Positions 15,671 through 26,277 of a stretch of 64,000 nt of DNA are shown in pieces. How positions within the stretch are numbered: position 1 is the stretch's first letter; every line of letters starts with the position of its first letter. Both the position numbers and the translations under genes were made by a program. Source of the stretch: Patescibacteria group bacterium (lineage in GTDB: Bacteria > Patescibacteriota > Microgenomatia > UBA1406 > GWC2-37-13); contig BPJC01000002.1 in NCBI GenBank assembly GCA_026004415.1, positions 1-64,000 of the forward strand, read 5' to 3'. Under the pieces are notes generated by a model, which was given only the letters and a program-made list of their open reading frames with translations, did no database searches and was not told the DNA's origin.

Positions 15671-16627
15671 ATGAAAATAAAAGAAGCTATTGATAGGTTT
15701 CTTGAGTACTGCGATATTGATAAAAATCTGTCTATGCGAACAATTCGTATGTATGCCAATTACCTTAATCATTTTTATAATTGGTTAGAACAACATAATA
15801 AGGCAGATATAAGGGTTGATCATATTGATGAAGAAACTATTAGACAGTTTAAGTTGTATCTTTCTTCAGAGTATATGCATCCTTATAAAGGCAGGCTTTC
15901 AAGAAGAACTCAGAATTTTTATATTATTGCTATAAGAGCGTTATTTAGGTTTTTGGCTAAAAAAAAATTTAAGATTGTTTTGTCTCCTGATCAGATTGAG
16001 TTGGGTAAAACCGGTGATCGCCAGATTAAGTTTTTGTCGTCAGATGATTTATCAAAGTTGTTTTCTGCTGTAAATACTAAAAGCAGAGTTGGCTTAAGAG
16101 ATAGAACAATTTTGGAGGTTTTATTTTCTACTGGTCTTAGAGTTTCGGAGTTGGTGTCATTGAATAGGTCTGATGTAAATATCAAACAAGGAGAGTTCTC
16201 TGTCTTGGGAAAAGGGTCAAAGGTAAGGGTTGTTTTTTTATCTGAACGGGCTAAAGATTGGTTAAGAAAGTATTTGAATACCAGAGATGATAATTTAAAA
16301 CCATTGTTTATAAGATACTCAGGCCCTAAGAGAAAAAATATTAAGGTTGACGATGGCAGATTGTCTGTTAGACAGATTGAAAGAATGGTTGAAAAATATA
16401 GACTTAAGGCTGGTATCACAGTTAAGGTAACGCCTCATATTTTAAGGCATAGTTTTGCTACAGATTTGTTGACTCATGGCGCTGATTTAAGATCGGTTCA
16501 GGAAATGCTGGGGCACAAGAATATAGCCACAACTCAGATTTATACTCATATTACTAATCCAAGATTGAAGGAAGTTCATCAGCAATTTCACTCTGGCAAT
16601 CAGGAGTCTGAAAACTCTTTAGATTAA
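15671..16627 (+). CDS. Tyrosine recombinase, XerC/XerD type
   Basis: 318 aa. The N-terminal SAM-like core-binding domain (residues 1-100) precedes a catalytic domain with Arg157 (STGLRVSEL), Lys181/Lys184 (GKGSKVR), His256 and Arg259 (HILRHSF), His282 (LGHKN) and nucleophile Tyr291 (IYTHI). All six catalytic positions are present and the length is close to the Xer norm. It is the likely chromosome dimer resolution recombinase, though integrase roles cannot be excluded. No att site or element boundary is visible nearby. Confidence 0.9.
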   Translation: MKIKEAIDRFLEYCDIDKNLSMRTIRMYANYLNHFYNWLEQHNKADIRVDHIDEETIRQFKLYLSSEYMHPYKGRLSRRTQNFYIIAIRALFRFLAKKKFKIVLSPDQIELGKTGDRQIKFLSSDDLSKLFSAVNTKSRVGLRDRTILEVLFSTGLRVSELVSLNRSDVNIKQGEFSVLGKGSKVRVVFLSERAKDWLRKYLNTRDDNLKPLFIRYSGPKRKNIKVDDGRLSVRQIERMVEKYRLKAGITVKVTPHILRHSFATDLLTHGADLRSVQEMLGHKNIATTQIYTHITNPRLKEVHQQFHSGNQESENSLD

Positions 16628-16651
16628 TTTCAGTTTTAGTATTTAGTATCT

Positions 16652-18070
16652 ATGCAGGTTTGGGATAAACACTTAGTTTTGATAATTGTTTTGTCTTTTT
16701 TGTATTCATTGTTTTTTTCATATTTGTCAATTTTAAGACTTTACTCTTTTAATGCGCATTACTATGATTTGGGTATTATGCATCAGGTTGTTTATAATAC
16801 TTATAAAGGTCATGTTTTTGAGTTTTCCAATCCTCATTTATTAGAAAACACTTTAAGATCTGCAGTTCATTTTGATTTAATATTAGTTCCTTTATCTATT
16901 TTTTATTTTGTTTATCCTTATCCTGAGACCTTGCTTGTAATTCAAAGTTTTCTTTTGGGTTTTTCTGCTTTGTTTATTTATTTAATAGCTAAAGAAGTTT
17001 TAGGTATTAAACAATATGCAGTGCTTATTGCTTTTGTTTATTTGTTTTATTATCCTGTTCATTTTATAAATTTATTTGATTTTCACGGTGTTGCTCTGGC
17101 TGTATTTTTTTTGGTTTCAGCATATTATTTTTATTTAAAATCCGAGTTTAGATTGACTAAAACAGTTTTAATTTTGCTTGTTCTTTCAGCATTAACTAAA
17201 GAAAATATTATTTTGCTTGTTTCTGTATTTTGCTTTTATGCATTTTTAAAAAGCAAAGACAAATCTAATTTAATAGCTGGTTTAGTTTTTTTAGTTTTGT
17301 TTGTTTTAGTTGTAAAAATTATTATGCCTTATTCTGCCAGAGGAGAGTTTTTTGGGGGTCAGTTTTATAGTTACTCGGTAAAAGATAATATTGACAGGTT
17401 GTTTTCTAATCAGAGTTTAAATTATATTAACGATGTTTTCTCTCCCCTACTTTTTGTGCCATTTTTGTCGTTGTTTAATCTACTGCCAGCTTTAACTGAG
17501 TTTTTAAAGAATCTTTTGTCAGAGAAAGGCGCAATGCGAAATTTGTATTTTCATTATTTATCTGGCAGTCTGGCTTTTTTGTTCATTTCCTTTATTTTTG
17601 GTTTAAGGCAAATTAGTTTGTTATCTGCCATTAAAAACAAGACTTTTATGACTGCTTTAATAATTTTTATTTTAGTTGTTAATGTATTTCTTTCTTTTAA
17701 CAGAGGACCTTTGAGAAATATCTCTTATTCTGTTGATTATAAAAAATATCAAGTGGTAACTGAGTTGGCGAAAAAATATTCAGATTATGATCTTAAAATC
17801 TCCTCTTCAGGCAATCTTGCTCCATTTTTTTCTGGCAGAAAATATTTTTATGATTTTTCTTTTGATCCGGCTGATTACAACAAAATTAAAAATAATCCTG
17901 ATATAATAAGCAATAAAACTGGTTTTGAACATGCCGATGTTGTTATTTTAGATAAATCTGAGTTAAGCAATGATTTAGTAAATCTAATTTATAGACAGAT
18001 GCTTGTATCAGGACAGTTTAAGCAGGTTTTTAGTTCAAATAATATCTTAGTTTATGAAAAACAAAAATAA
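16652..18070 (+). CDS. DUF2079-family polytopic membrane protein
   Basis: 472 aa with about ten membrane helices. The N-terminal HYYDLGIMHQVVYNTYKG and the HFDLILVP segment are characteristic of DUF2079, a relative of the GT-C glycosyltransferases. The conserved Asp-Leu-Gly just after helix 1 corresponds to the catalytic loop of GT-C enzymes. It probably transfers a sugar from a polyprenyl-phosphate carrier. It overlaps by 17 nt with a DPM1-like gene that could make that lipid-linked donor, so the two likely act in sequence. Confidence 0.8.
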   Translation: MQVWDKHLVLIIVLSFLYSLFFSYLSILRLYSFNAHYYDLGIMHQVVYNTYKGHVFEFSNPHLLENTLRSAVHFDLILVPLSIFYFVYPYPETLLVIQSFLLGFSALFIYLIAKEVLGIKQYAVLIAFVYLFYYPVHFINLFDFHGVALAVFFLVSAYYFYLKSEFRLTKTVLILLVLSALTKENIILLVSVFCFYAFLKSKDKSNLIAGLVFLVLFVLVVKIIMPYSARGEFFGGQFYSYSVKDNIDRLFSNQSLNYINDVFSPLLFVPFLSLFNLLPALTEFLKNLLSEKGAMRNLYFHYLSGSLAFLFISFIFGLRQISLLSAIKNKTFMTALIIFILVVNVFLSFNRGPLRNISYSVDYKKYQVVTELAKKYSDYDLKISSSGNLAPFFSGRKYFYDFSFDPADYNKIKNNPDIISNKTGFEHADVVILDKSELSNDLVNLIYRQMLVSGQFKQVFSSNNILVYEKQK

Positions 18071-18980
18071 TTCAGTTGAAAAACTCTCGGTCATTATTCC
18101 GTTTCTAAACGAAGAGGAGAATTTGGGTAAATTATATGAAGAGTTGTTAGCTAATTTAGAAAAACTTAATCTTGAGTATGAGATAATATTTGTAAATGAC
18201 GGATCAACTGATAATGGCTCTGATATAGTAAAGAAGTTTGTTAAGACAAATCCTTCTGTTTTTTTAATTGAGCATAAAGTGAAAAAGGGTAAGGGAGATG
18301 CTTTAGCTACTGGGCTTAAGAAAGCTAGTGGATCTTTGATATTGTTTATGGATGCAGATTTGCAAGATGATCCTGCTGATATCAAAAAGTTTTATGAAAA
18401 AATTCAGTCTGGTTACGATTTCGTTAATGGAATTAGAAGCAAGCGTGAAGATAACCTAGTAATTAAACTTTACTCTAAAACCTTTAATTGGTTTTTGAAA
18501 AAGTTTTTGCGTTCACCTTTTACAGATATTAACTGTGGTTTTAAAATGTTTAGAAAAGAGATTGCAGATTCAATGAGCTTTTACGCTAACAACTTTAGAT
18601 TTTTGCCTTTATATGCTTATTATCAGGGATACAAAACCACTGAGGTTGAGGTGTCTAATAGACCAAGAATCTATGGAAAAAGCAAATTTGGCATAAAAAA
18701 GATCTTTATAGGTATTATTGATACTCTGACTACCTACTTTTTGTATCGGTTTTCTCAAAGACCATTACATTTTTTTGGAGTTATCGGAGGCAGTATATTT
18801 AGTCTTGGTTTGATAATCTTAAGTTATCTTAGTTTTGAAAGAATCTTTCTAAATCATTTATTGTATAGAAGACCTCTATTGCAGTTTGGTGTTTTGCTAA
18901 TTGTTGTTGGTGTCCAAATTATAATGACGGGTTTTCTTGGTGAATTGATAGTGTTTTTTAATAAACAAAAAAATAAATGA
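18054..18980 (+). CDS. Polyprenyl-phosphate glycosyltransferase, GT2 (DPM/GtrB-like)
   Basis: 308 aa. The N-terminal GT-A domain has IPFLNEEENL, VNDGSTDNG and the metal-binding MDADLQDDP (Asp-x-Asp). Two C-terminal helices (about residues 225-300) fit the GtrB/dolichyl-phosphate mannose synthase type, which charges undecaprenyl phosphate on the cytoplasmic face. The start overlaps the stop of the DUF2079 gene. TGA is its stop codon. Confidence 0.88.
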   Translation: MKNKNNSVEKLSVIIPFLNEEENLGKLYEELLANLEKLNLEYEIIFVNDGSTDNGSDIVKKFVKTNPSVFLIEHKVKKGKGDALATGLKKASGSLILFMDADLQDDPADIKKFYEKIQSGYDFVNGIRSKREDNLVIKLYSKTFNWFLKKFLRSPFTDINCGFKMFRKEIADSMSFYANNFRFLPLYAYYQGYKTTEVEVSNRPRIYGKSKFGIKKIFIGIIDTLTTYFLYRFSQRPLHFFGVIGGSIFSLGLIILSYLSFERIFLNHLLYRRPLLQFGVLLIVVGVQIIMTGFLGELIVFFNKQKNK

Positions 18981-18985
18981 CCTCT

Positions 18986-19255
18986 TTAGTTCAAAATCAA
19001 GTCATTACTCTGTTCTACCGCAGTATTGAGCAAAGCTAAAACAGCGTCAATATTGTATCCGGCAAGTGCAAATCCTATACACCAAAGTACAAAAGTAACA
19101 ATATCAGGTGTTATGTTTTTATCTTTGATATCTAATAAGATCTCTTTAAACTGCTTTTTGTTTGCTGATATATAAATAAGAATTGCAACTAAGCTGGAGA
19201 TTATCCTAAGATACTCCGGTGTGTTTGGCAATAGTTCATAAGTACTTGTTTCCAT
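18986..19255 (-). CDS. Small membrane protein
   Basis: 89 aa with two predicted helices (about residues 14-32 and 50-72) separated by a basic loop, KKQFKEILLDIKDKNITPD. I recognise no family. It sits 38 nt upstream of... rather, downstream of the amino-acid permease stop-to-start order on the minus strand is permease after this gene (19294 start side), so co-transcription with the permease is possible. Confidence 0.5.
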   Translation of the reverse strand: METSTYELLPNTPEYLRIISSLVAILIYISANKKQFKEILLDIKDKNITPDIVTFVLWCIGFALAGYNIDAVLALLNTAVEQSNDLILN

Positions 19256-19293
19256 AAATGATTTATTTGGAGTTTTAGAACTTCTTTTAATTT

Positions 19294-20289
19294 TTAAATA
19301 AAATATAGAATTATTTCAGCCAAAGAGGCTATGGCAAAAACCCCGATAGATAAGTATAGAATAATTTTTTCAGATATCAACAGTTTTTTCTTAAGTTTTA
19401 AATAAGCTGAAATTATTAAAATCTGAAGCAAAGCAATAAAAACTCCACCTGTGATTGAGAGTGCTGTGATAAAGTCTTTAATGCCGTAAAAAGCTATAAT
19501 TACTGGCAGTATTAAGGTTGTAAGTTTTGCTGGAGTTTTTTGGATTTTAAGATCTTTAATGAAGACCTCTTCAAGCACAAAGGACATAGGTATATAAGAG
19601 GTTATAACTGCAAAAAAAACTACAGAATCAAGAATTAAATTTTTGTCTTCAGTGTTTACAGTGCTGGCAAATATAATATAAATTATTGATACTAGAAAAT
19701 AAGTTGTTTTTATGCTTAGGTTGGGTTTGCCAGATTTTGATAGCTCAGGTATAACCGAAAATCCTGTAAGTGAAAATAAGATCACGCCAAAAGCCTTAAT
19801 TAAGTATTTTATTGAAGTTGTAGTGCCGACAATATTTAAGTTAATATTTTTTGAGCTTACAATAAGCATTATGACCAACAACATCAAGCAGATTGTTAGA
19901 ATGCTGTCGAATTTTTTAATCTGTTTTAAGTCAAGTATCAATATTGACCAAGTTAGACCTAGAAATAAATAAACACTGCCGAGTTGCTCTTGAATAAGTA
20001 ACAAATAAGATGTTAAAGCTCCTATTAAACTTAAAGTAAACAATATCAATGAGGTTGTCCCCCATTTTTTGCCTAATGCTTTTGATAAATAAGCAGGCAT
20101 CTGATCATCAGCCTTTGTCTTGTTTATTAAAAAGCGATACTTAATACCCAGATAAGCGCTTATAAATGCCAGGCCTGCTAATAATAAATAAAAATAAACT
20201 CCTGTATGGCTTAGTATTGCTGGTAAAGAAAAAATTCCAGCGCCAATTATTGTTCCTGTTAATAAGAAAATATTTATAAAAAACTCCAT
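19294..20289 (-). CDS. Amino-acid permease, aromatic amino acid (Trp/Tyr) type
   Basis: 331 aa with about ten helices. The N-terminal GTIIGAGIFSLP is the substrate-binding loop of the APC/hydroxy-aromatic amino acid permease families, followed by short loops throughout. It is shorter than the usual 400 aa, with a compact C-terminus. Members import amino acids with protons, which suits an organism with limited biosynthesis. The gene is transcribed away from galE, with a 140-nt divergent spacer that holds a copy of the recurrent 13-mer. Confidence 0.8.
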   Translation of the reverse strand: MEFFINIFLLTGTIIGAGIFSLPAILSHTGVYFYLLLAGLAFISAYLGIKYRFLINKTKADDQMPAYLSKALGKKWGTTSLILFTLSLIGALTSYLLLIQEQLGSVYLFLGLTWSILILDLKQIKKFDSILTICLMLLVIMLIVSSKNINLNIVGTTTSIKYLIKAFGVILFSLTGFSVIPELSKSGKPNLSIKTTYFLVSIIYIIFASTVNTEDKNLILDSVVFFAVITSYIPMSFVLEEVFIKDLKIQKTPAKLTTLILPVIIAFYGIKDFITALSITGGVFIALLQILIISAYLKLKKKLLISEKIILYLSIGVFAIASLAEIILYFI

Positions 20290-20291
20290 TA

Positions 20292-20304
20292 AAATGTCGT
20301 AAAT
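20292..20304 (+). other. Recurrent 13-mer AATGTCGTAAATT, intergenic copy 2
   Basis: It lies 3-15 nt upstream of the permease ATG (20289), in the region where a promoter would be expected for that gene. Confidence 0.5.
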
Positions 20305-20418
20305 TTTAAATGCTGAAAAACTTAATTTATTATATAACAGTATTGTCTAACTTTTTGTCAACTATTTATTTTACTTATTCAAGCGATTTAAAACTAATTT
20401 GTATACAAAAGAATAATG

Positions 20419-20424
20419 TATAAT
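20419..20424 (+). promoter_or_regulatory. -10 box for galE, leaderless; decides the start
   Basis: TATAAT ends 6 nt before the ATG at 20431. Longer in-frame starts (ATG at 20416) would place the -10 inside the coding region, so 20431 is preferred. Confidence 0.55.
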
Positions 20425-20430
20425 TTAAGT

Positions 20431-21444
20431 ATGACAAAAATTTTAATAACAGGCGCAGGTGGTTATATAGGTTCTTGCGCTGTTTATCTTTTTTTGCAGA
20501 ATGATTTTGAGGTTGTTGGCTTAGATAATTTTTCAAGAGGTTATAAACAGCCTTTGGAGGTTTTGCAAAATAAATTTGGGCAGAAGCGCTTCAGGTTTTA
20601 TACAGCAGATTTAAGAGATAAAGATTCTTTAAAAGCTGTGTTTGAGCAAGAATCAGATATTTCAGCAGTTATCCACTACTCTGCTTTATGTTTAGTCGAT
20701 GAGTCAATGAAGGACCCATTGCTTTATTTTCAGAATAATGTGTCAGGAGGTATAAATCTGCTTGAGGTTATGCAGAGTTCAGGTGTGTCTAACTTAGTTT
20801 TTTCTTCAACTTGCGCTGTTTATGGAGAGTCTGAGTATGTGCCTGTTGATGAAAAGCATAAAACCTTGCCTACCAATCCTTATGGAGAGTCTAAGTTAAT
20901 GTTTGAAAAGATCATTGATTGGCAATCAAAGTTGAAAGATCTAAACTATGTTGTTTTAAGATACTTTAATGTTTGTGGCGCTAGCGATGACGGCTTAATT
21001 GGAGACTCAAAAAAGCCATCGGTTCTTTTAGTGCAAAATGCTGTTCGTGGAGCTTTAGGAATTGATAAATTTTATCTTACCTGTCCTGAAGTTGATACTG
21101 AAGATAAAACGCCAATAAGGGATTATGTCAATGTGATGGATTTAAATATGGCTCATCTTAAAGCCTTAAGTCTTTTGTTAAAGCAAAAGCTTTGCGATGT
21201 TTTCAATATCGGCACTGGTACTGGTTACTCAGTTTTGCAGGTTGTTAATATGGTTCAAGATATAACTGGCAAAAAGTTTGATATTGTCAAAGGTGAAAAA
21301 CGACAAGGAGAGTATGCCAGAATTTACGCTAATATTGAAAAAGCTAAGAAGATTTTAGGTTGGCGTCCTCAACACACTTTAAAAGATTCAGTAGAGTCTT
21401 TAATTAAATGGTACCAAAAGCATCCTAATGGTTGGGATTACTAA
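20431..21444 (+). CDS. galE: UDP-glucose 4-epimerase
   Basis: 337 aa, the normal size for the extended SDR epimerases. The NAD motif GAGGYIGS is at the N-terminus, followed by ISAVIHYSALCLVDES, SSTCAVYGES and the catalytic NPYGESKL (Tyr-x-x-x-Lys). It interconverts UDP-glucose and UDP-galactose, supplying galactose donors for surface polysaccharide. It leads the operon that continues through a GT39-like protein, an LCP ligase and a flippase. Confidence 0.9.
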   Translation: MTKILITGAGGYIGSCAVYLFLQNDFEVVGLDNFSRGYKQPLEVLQNKFGQKRFRFYTADLRDKDSLKAVFEQESDISAVIHYSALCLVDESMKDPLLYFQNNVSGGINLLEVMQSSGVSNLVFSSTCAVYGESEYVPVDEKHKTLPTNPYGESKLMFEKIIDWQSKLKDLNYVVLRYFNVCGASDDGLIGDSKKPSVLLVQNAVRGALGIDKFYLTCPEVDTEDKTPIRDYVNVMDLNMAHLKALSLLLKQKLCDVFNIGTGTGYSVLQVVNMVQDITGKKFDIVKGEKRQGEYARIYANIEKAKKILGWRPQHTLKDSVESLIKWYQKHPNGWDY

Positions 21445-21452
21445 TTTAATTT

Positions 21453-22784
21453 ATGCAGGAATCTATTACTTTAAAAAAACGCATATTTATTATTCTTTTT
21501 ATAGCCAGCATTGTTTTTACTATACTTTGTTTATATTCAGCAAAGGTTCAAAGTCTTTGGCTTGATGAAGCAATAACAGCCAGAGTTGTTTATCAGCATA
21601 ATTTTTTTAATTTAGTAACAAAGTTTTCTGTTGGAGATTTTCATCCGCCAGTATATTATTTGATAGAAAAACTCTGGATGTCTTTTTTGCCTTATAATCA
21701 GGTTTTTTTAAGATTAAGTTCAGTGATTTTTATTTTGGCAAGTTTTTTAATTTTATCCAAAATAAGTATCTGGGCTGGCTTATTTTTGTTATTTAATCCA
21801 TTGATTGTGTATTATGCTGTTGAGGCCAGAATGTATGCTCTAGTTGTTTTATTGTTTACTATAATCTTTGTTAAGTTTTATAACAATAAGTTTGATTTTG
21901 TTTTTTACTCTGCTGTTTTTCTTTCTTTTTTGGTTTTTTATGGCAGTGTTTTTTATATCCTGGGTTTTTTGATTCTTTTGCTGTTTGATAGGAAATACAA
22001 AATAGCAATTAAAACCTGCTTGGTTGTTTTGGCATCTATGTTGTTGGTATCTCCTCTTTTGTTAATTCAGTTTTCAAATAGCAGTAAGTTGTTAAGTTTA
22101 GTCCCCAACTGGAGTTCAGTTTTGGGTACTTTTAATCTTAAAAACATTTTATTAATTTTTATCAAATTAGTGTTAGGCAGAGTTAGACCTTCTTATAATA
22201 ACCTTTATTATTTTCTTATTGTTTTGACATTTGCTTTGATATACCTGCCTGTATTTGCAGGTTCTTGGCGTAATGCTAAAACAAAAAGATTTATGATATT
22301 GTTTTGGTTAATTTTAATATCAGGTTTGATCTTTTCTATGGTAAAACCTATTTTGCAGTACTTTAGATTTATTTATCTTGCTGTCATTTTAGCGTTTTTG
22401 CTTTCCAAAATTGGAAGCAAATACTATAGAGGTTTTGTTTTATCAGTTTTTTGTTTATTAACATTATTAGTTGTTTTTAACAAAGATTATTACCGAGAAG
22501 ATTGGCAAAAGTTAGTGTTGGATTTGCCTGATGAAAGCATAGTTTATATGATTCCTTCTGTTTCTGATCCAGTATGGTTTTATAGCAATGCTTATAATAA
22601 AAAAATTGTAGTAAGAGATTTGTCAGGATTGACTAATACTGTTTTTTATGGTCAACCAAGTATTTTTGTAGTAGAATATGCTTTTGATATTTTTGGAGTT
22701 GATAGGTCAATTATTAACAAGTACCCTGTTGAGTTTAGCAGGGACTATCATAATAGTATAGTTTTGCATCAATTGAAGCTATGA
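21453..22784 (+). CDS. GT-C (GT39/PMT-like) membrane glycosyltransferase
   Basis: 443 aa, about ten helices. The first extracytoplasmic loop has the acidic motif SLWLDEAITARVV followed by DFHPPVYYL, the usual signature of lipid-carrier-dependent mannosyl/arabinosyl transferases (ArnT/PMT family). It probably adds sugars to proteins or glycans outside the membrane. The start is 8 nt after galE and the stop overlaps the next gene by ATGA, so coupling is tight. Confidence 0.8.
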   Translation: MQESITLKKRIFIILFIASIVFTILCLYSAKVQSLWLDEAITARVVYQHNFFNLVTKFSVGDFHPPVYYLIEKLWMSFLPYNQVFLRLSSVIFILASFLILSKISIWAGLFLLFNPLIVYYAVEARMYALVVLLFTIIFVKFYNNKFDFVFYSAVFLSFLVFYGSVFYILGFLILLLFDRKYKIAIKTCLVVLASMLLVSPLLLIQFSNSSKLLSLVPNWSSVLGTFNLKNILLIFIKLVLGRVRPSYNNLYYFLIVLTFALIYLPVFAGSWRNAKTKRFMILFWLILISGLIFSMVKPILQYFRFIYLAVILAFLLSKIGSKYYRGFVLSVFCLLTLLVVFNKDYYREDWQKLVLDLPDESIVYMIPSVSDPVWFYSNAYNKKIVVRDLSGLTNTVFYGQPSIFVVEYAFDIFGVDRSIINKYPVEFSRDYHNSIVLHQLKL

Positions 22785-23932
22785 GTAAAATTAAAATTCT
22801 ACGGTATTTTTTAGTTGTCTTTTTTATCGTAATACTAACCTTATCTTATTTTGTTTATAGACTGTTAAGTTTTTATAATAAGGCCTATAAAGGCAGTAAC
22901 TCCAACTTTGTTCAGGTTTTGAATCAGCCTCCACAAAAACAAGAAAAGCAAATTTTTAATATTTTGTTGTTGGGTTATGGAGGCCCTGGCCATGATGGAG
23001 CTTATTTGACAGATACTATAATTTTGGCCCATATTGATAAAGTTAAAAAACAGATTATTTTAATCTCAATACCTCGAGATCTGCTTGTGACTGTTCCACA
23101 TAAACAGTATGGTTTTATTAGGGCCAAGATTAACTCTTTATATCAGACTTTGTTATTCTCAGACAGATATAATTATATACCAGATGAATATAAAAACAGT
23201 TCTCCTGTAAAACTATTGTCTGAAAAGCTAAAAACAATAACTGGTTATGAAGTTGATTATTATTTAGCTGTAGATTTTGCTGGATTTGTTAAGGTTGTTG
23301 ATACCTTAGGTGGTATTTCTGTAAAACTTGACAAACCTATTGAAGATTTTCATTATCCTGTAGAAGGTAAAGAGAATGATCTTTGCGGTTATACAAATGA
23401 GGCTTTAGCTACTCTTGAAGCCCAAATTAAAGAATCTCCAGAATCAGTTTTCCCTTGTCGTTATGAAAGGTTTTATCTTCCTGCTGGAGTGAATAATTTA
23501 GATGGAGCTACAGCATTAAAATTAGTTAGATCCCGAAAAGGGTTGAATAGTGGTGGAGATTTTGGCAGAGCTGAAAGACAGCAAAAGGTCATTCAGGCAA
23601 TTGTAGAAAAGTCTTTGAAATTGAATATTATTCCCAAAATCCCTCAACTACTGTCTGATCTTGAAGGAAAAGTAAGTTTTGATATACCTTTGACATTGAT
23701 TAAGCAAAACTTAGATGAAGTGTATAAATTCTCAGAGTATCAGATAAAAAATATTGTTTTAAGTACAGATAATGTTTTAACTTATAAGGTTGATCCAGAG
23801 GTCGGGTATGTTTTATACCCTAAAACCGGAGTCAATGATTGGGGTTCTGTCTCTGATTATATTAAGACCGAGATTGAAAATTTATCTGCAACTGACTCAG
23901 GTAGTTTGCAGATTGCTCCTGTAAAACAATGA
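22781..23932 (+). CDS. LytR-CpsA-Psr (LCP) family glycopolymer ligase
   Basis: 383 aa. A signal-anchor helix (residues 5-27) is followed by the LCP domain: LLLGYGGPGHDGAYLTDTI, then ILISIPRDLLV with the conserved Arg, and a late RSRKGLNSGGDFGRAERQQ. These bind pyrophosphoryl-polyprenyl glycan. LCP proteins attach wall teichoic acids or capsule to peptidoglycan, or to other acceptors. Presence here indicates a Gram-positive-like envelope. Its neighbours are a glycosyltransferase and a flippase. Confidence 0.9.
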   Translation: MSKIKILRYFLVVFFIVILTLSYFVYRLLSFYNKAYKGSNSNFVQVLNQPPQKQEKQIFNILLLGYGGPGHDGAYLTDTIILAHIDKVKKQIILISIPRDLLVTVPHKQYGFIRAKINSLYQTLLFSDRYNYIPDEYKNSSPVKLLSEKLKTITGYEVDYYLAVDFAGFVKVVDTLGGISVKLDKPIEDFHYPVEGKENDLCGYTNEALATLEAQIKESPESVFPCRYERFYLPAGVNNLDGATALKLVRSRKGLNSGGDFGRAERQQKVIQAIVEKSLKLNIIPKIPQLLSDLEGKVSFDIPLTLIKQNLDEVYKFSEYQIKNIVLSTDNVLTYKVDPEVGYVLYPKTGVNDWGSVSDYIKTEIENLSATDSGSLQIAPVKQ

Positions 23933-25221
23933 TAAAGCTATTAAAATCTTTGTTTAAAAAATTAGATCAATATCCGACTTTAAGACATATTTTAATAAAT
24001 CTAACTGGTTCGTATGCTAATATCTTTTTTACAGCTTTTTTCGCTTTGGTAGTCGTAAGGGTTTTGCACCCTTCGGAGTATGGTGTCTTTAGTCTTTTGT
24101 TTGGTATCTCCTATGTTTTGGCAAATGTTTTTGATCTTGGCGTCTCAGCTTCTATGTATTCTAACCTGCCTTTGATTTTTCAAGATAAGGTAAAACTGCG
24201 TAAGTTTCTTAAAGCGCATTTTATTTATCAGGCTAGTCTGTCTGGTTTGTTTGTTTTAATCTTTTATTTCGGTTTTGAGTATTTAGATAAAATCTTTTTC
24301 AAAACCAGTGTTAGTCAGTTGGAAGTGTTTTTAGTTTGTTTGTCAATAGTCCTTTTTGTGTGGCAAAATTTTTTGGTAAATTCATATCTGGCCATAAAAA
24401 ATATAGTTTTTGCTAATTTGGTTGTAAATTTTTCAAACTTAATAAAGGCTGGTTTGATAATCTATTTGATGTCGGTTTCCCAAATTAATCTTGTTAATGT
24501 GTTATTTGTTCTTGGTGTTTTGGGTCCTTTAATAGTGATAGTTATAAGTCTTTTTTACAAGAGAAATGCATTTGTTTATTCTTTAAAGGAAAAACTTGAG
24601 TTTAGCATGATTGATCTGTCTTATGTTTTAACTTTTTTTTTAGCTAGTCAGATTTTTGCATTGGCCAGTAGGATGGATTTGTTTATAGTTTCTTATTATT
24701 ATCCCAATGAGATGGTGGGTTTTTATGGATTGGCTCAGAAAGTTGTCCTCACTGTGATGGTAACAGTATCAAGTATAACGCAGATCATCTCTCCCCAGTT
24801 TTCTCAAGTTAAAAACAAACAGGAGTTTTTTGCGGTCTTGAAAAAGGGTTTTGTTTTTTTGAGTCTACCTGCTTTGTTTTATTTAATGATTTTTTTTATT
24901 CCTGATTTTATTTATGTTTTGCTTTTTACTAAAGAGTATGCTCCTGCTTTTTACTACATTAGATATATGTCATTGTCTTATATTTTATACCCGTTTATCA
25001 GTTTAATTTATCTAGTTGTTTTGTATGTTTTAAGAGAACCTAAAATTATTGCTATAGCCAATATGTTCTTTTTGATTATTGTCAGTTTTGGCTCTTTATA
25101 TTTAATTCCAGTTGTCGGTATTAAGGGTGCTTTGTTGTCTTTATTTATAGGTTATTTAATAACCTTATTAGTATTTATAATTTTGTGTTATAAGAAAGTT
25201 AATAAATTTTTCGCTGATTAA
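23929..25221 (+). CDS. Wzx-like polysaccharide flippase (MOP superfamily)
   Basis: 430 aa with about twelve helices. An N-terminal LINLTGSYANIFFTAFFALVVVRVL-type first helix and a LHPSEYGVFSLLFG loop are typical of Wzx/RfbX oligosaccharide exporters. It flips undecaprenyl-linked repeat units to the outside. ATGA overlap with the LCP gene supports coordinated synthesis and attachment. Confidence 0.85.
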   Translation: MIKLLKSLFKKLDQYPTLRHILINLTGSYANIFFTAFFALVVVRVLHPSEYGVFSLLFGISYVLANVFDLGVSASMYSNLPLIFQDKVKLRKFLKAHFIYQASLSGLFVLIFYFGFEYLDKIFFKTSVSQLEVFLVCLSIVLFVWQNFLVNSYLAIKNIVFANLVVNFSNLIKAGLIIYLMSVSQINLVNVLFVLGVLGPLIVIVISLFYKRNAFVYSLKEKLEFSMIDLSYVLTFFLASQIFALASRMDLFIVSYYYPNEMVGFYGLAQKVVLTVMVTVSSITQIISPQFSQVKNKQEFFAVLKKGFVFLSLPALFYLMIFFIPDFIYVLLFTKEYAPAFYYIRYMSLSYILYPFISLIYLVVLYVLREPKIIAIANMFFLIIVSFGSLYLIPVVGIKGALLSLFIGYLITLLVFIILCYKKVNKFFAD

Positions 25222-25266
25222 GTTTGTGTTATTTTTTAAAAAAAATTCGTGTAAAATAGAGTTTAA

Positions 25267-26277
<1,011 letters not shown>

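Noticed and set aside
15671-16627. Integrase of a mobile element
   Set aside because: No attachment site, tRNA, phage or transfer gene lies nearby; a housekeeping Xer recombinase is the simpler reading.
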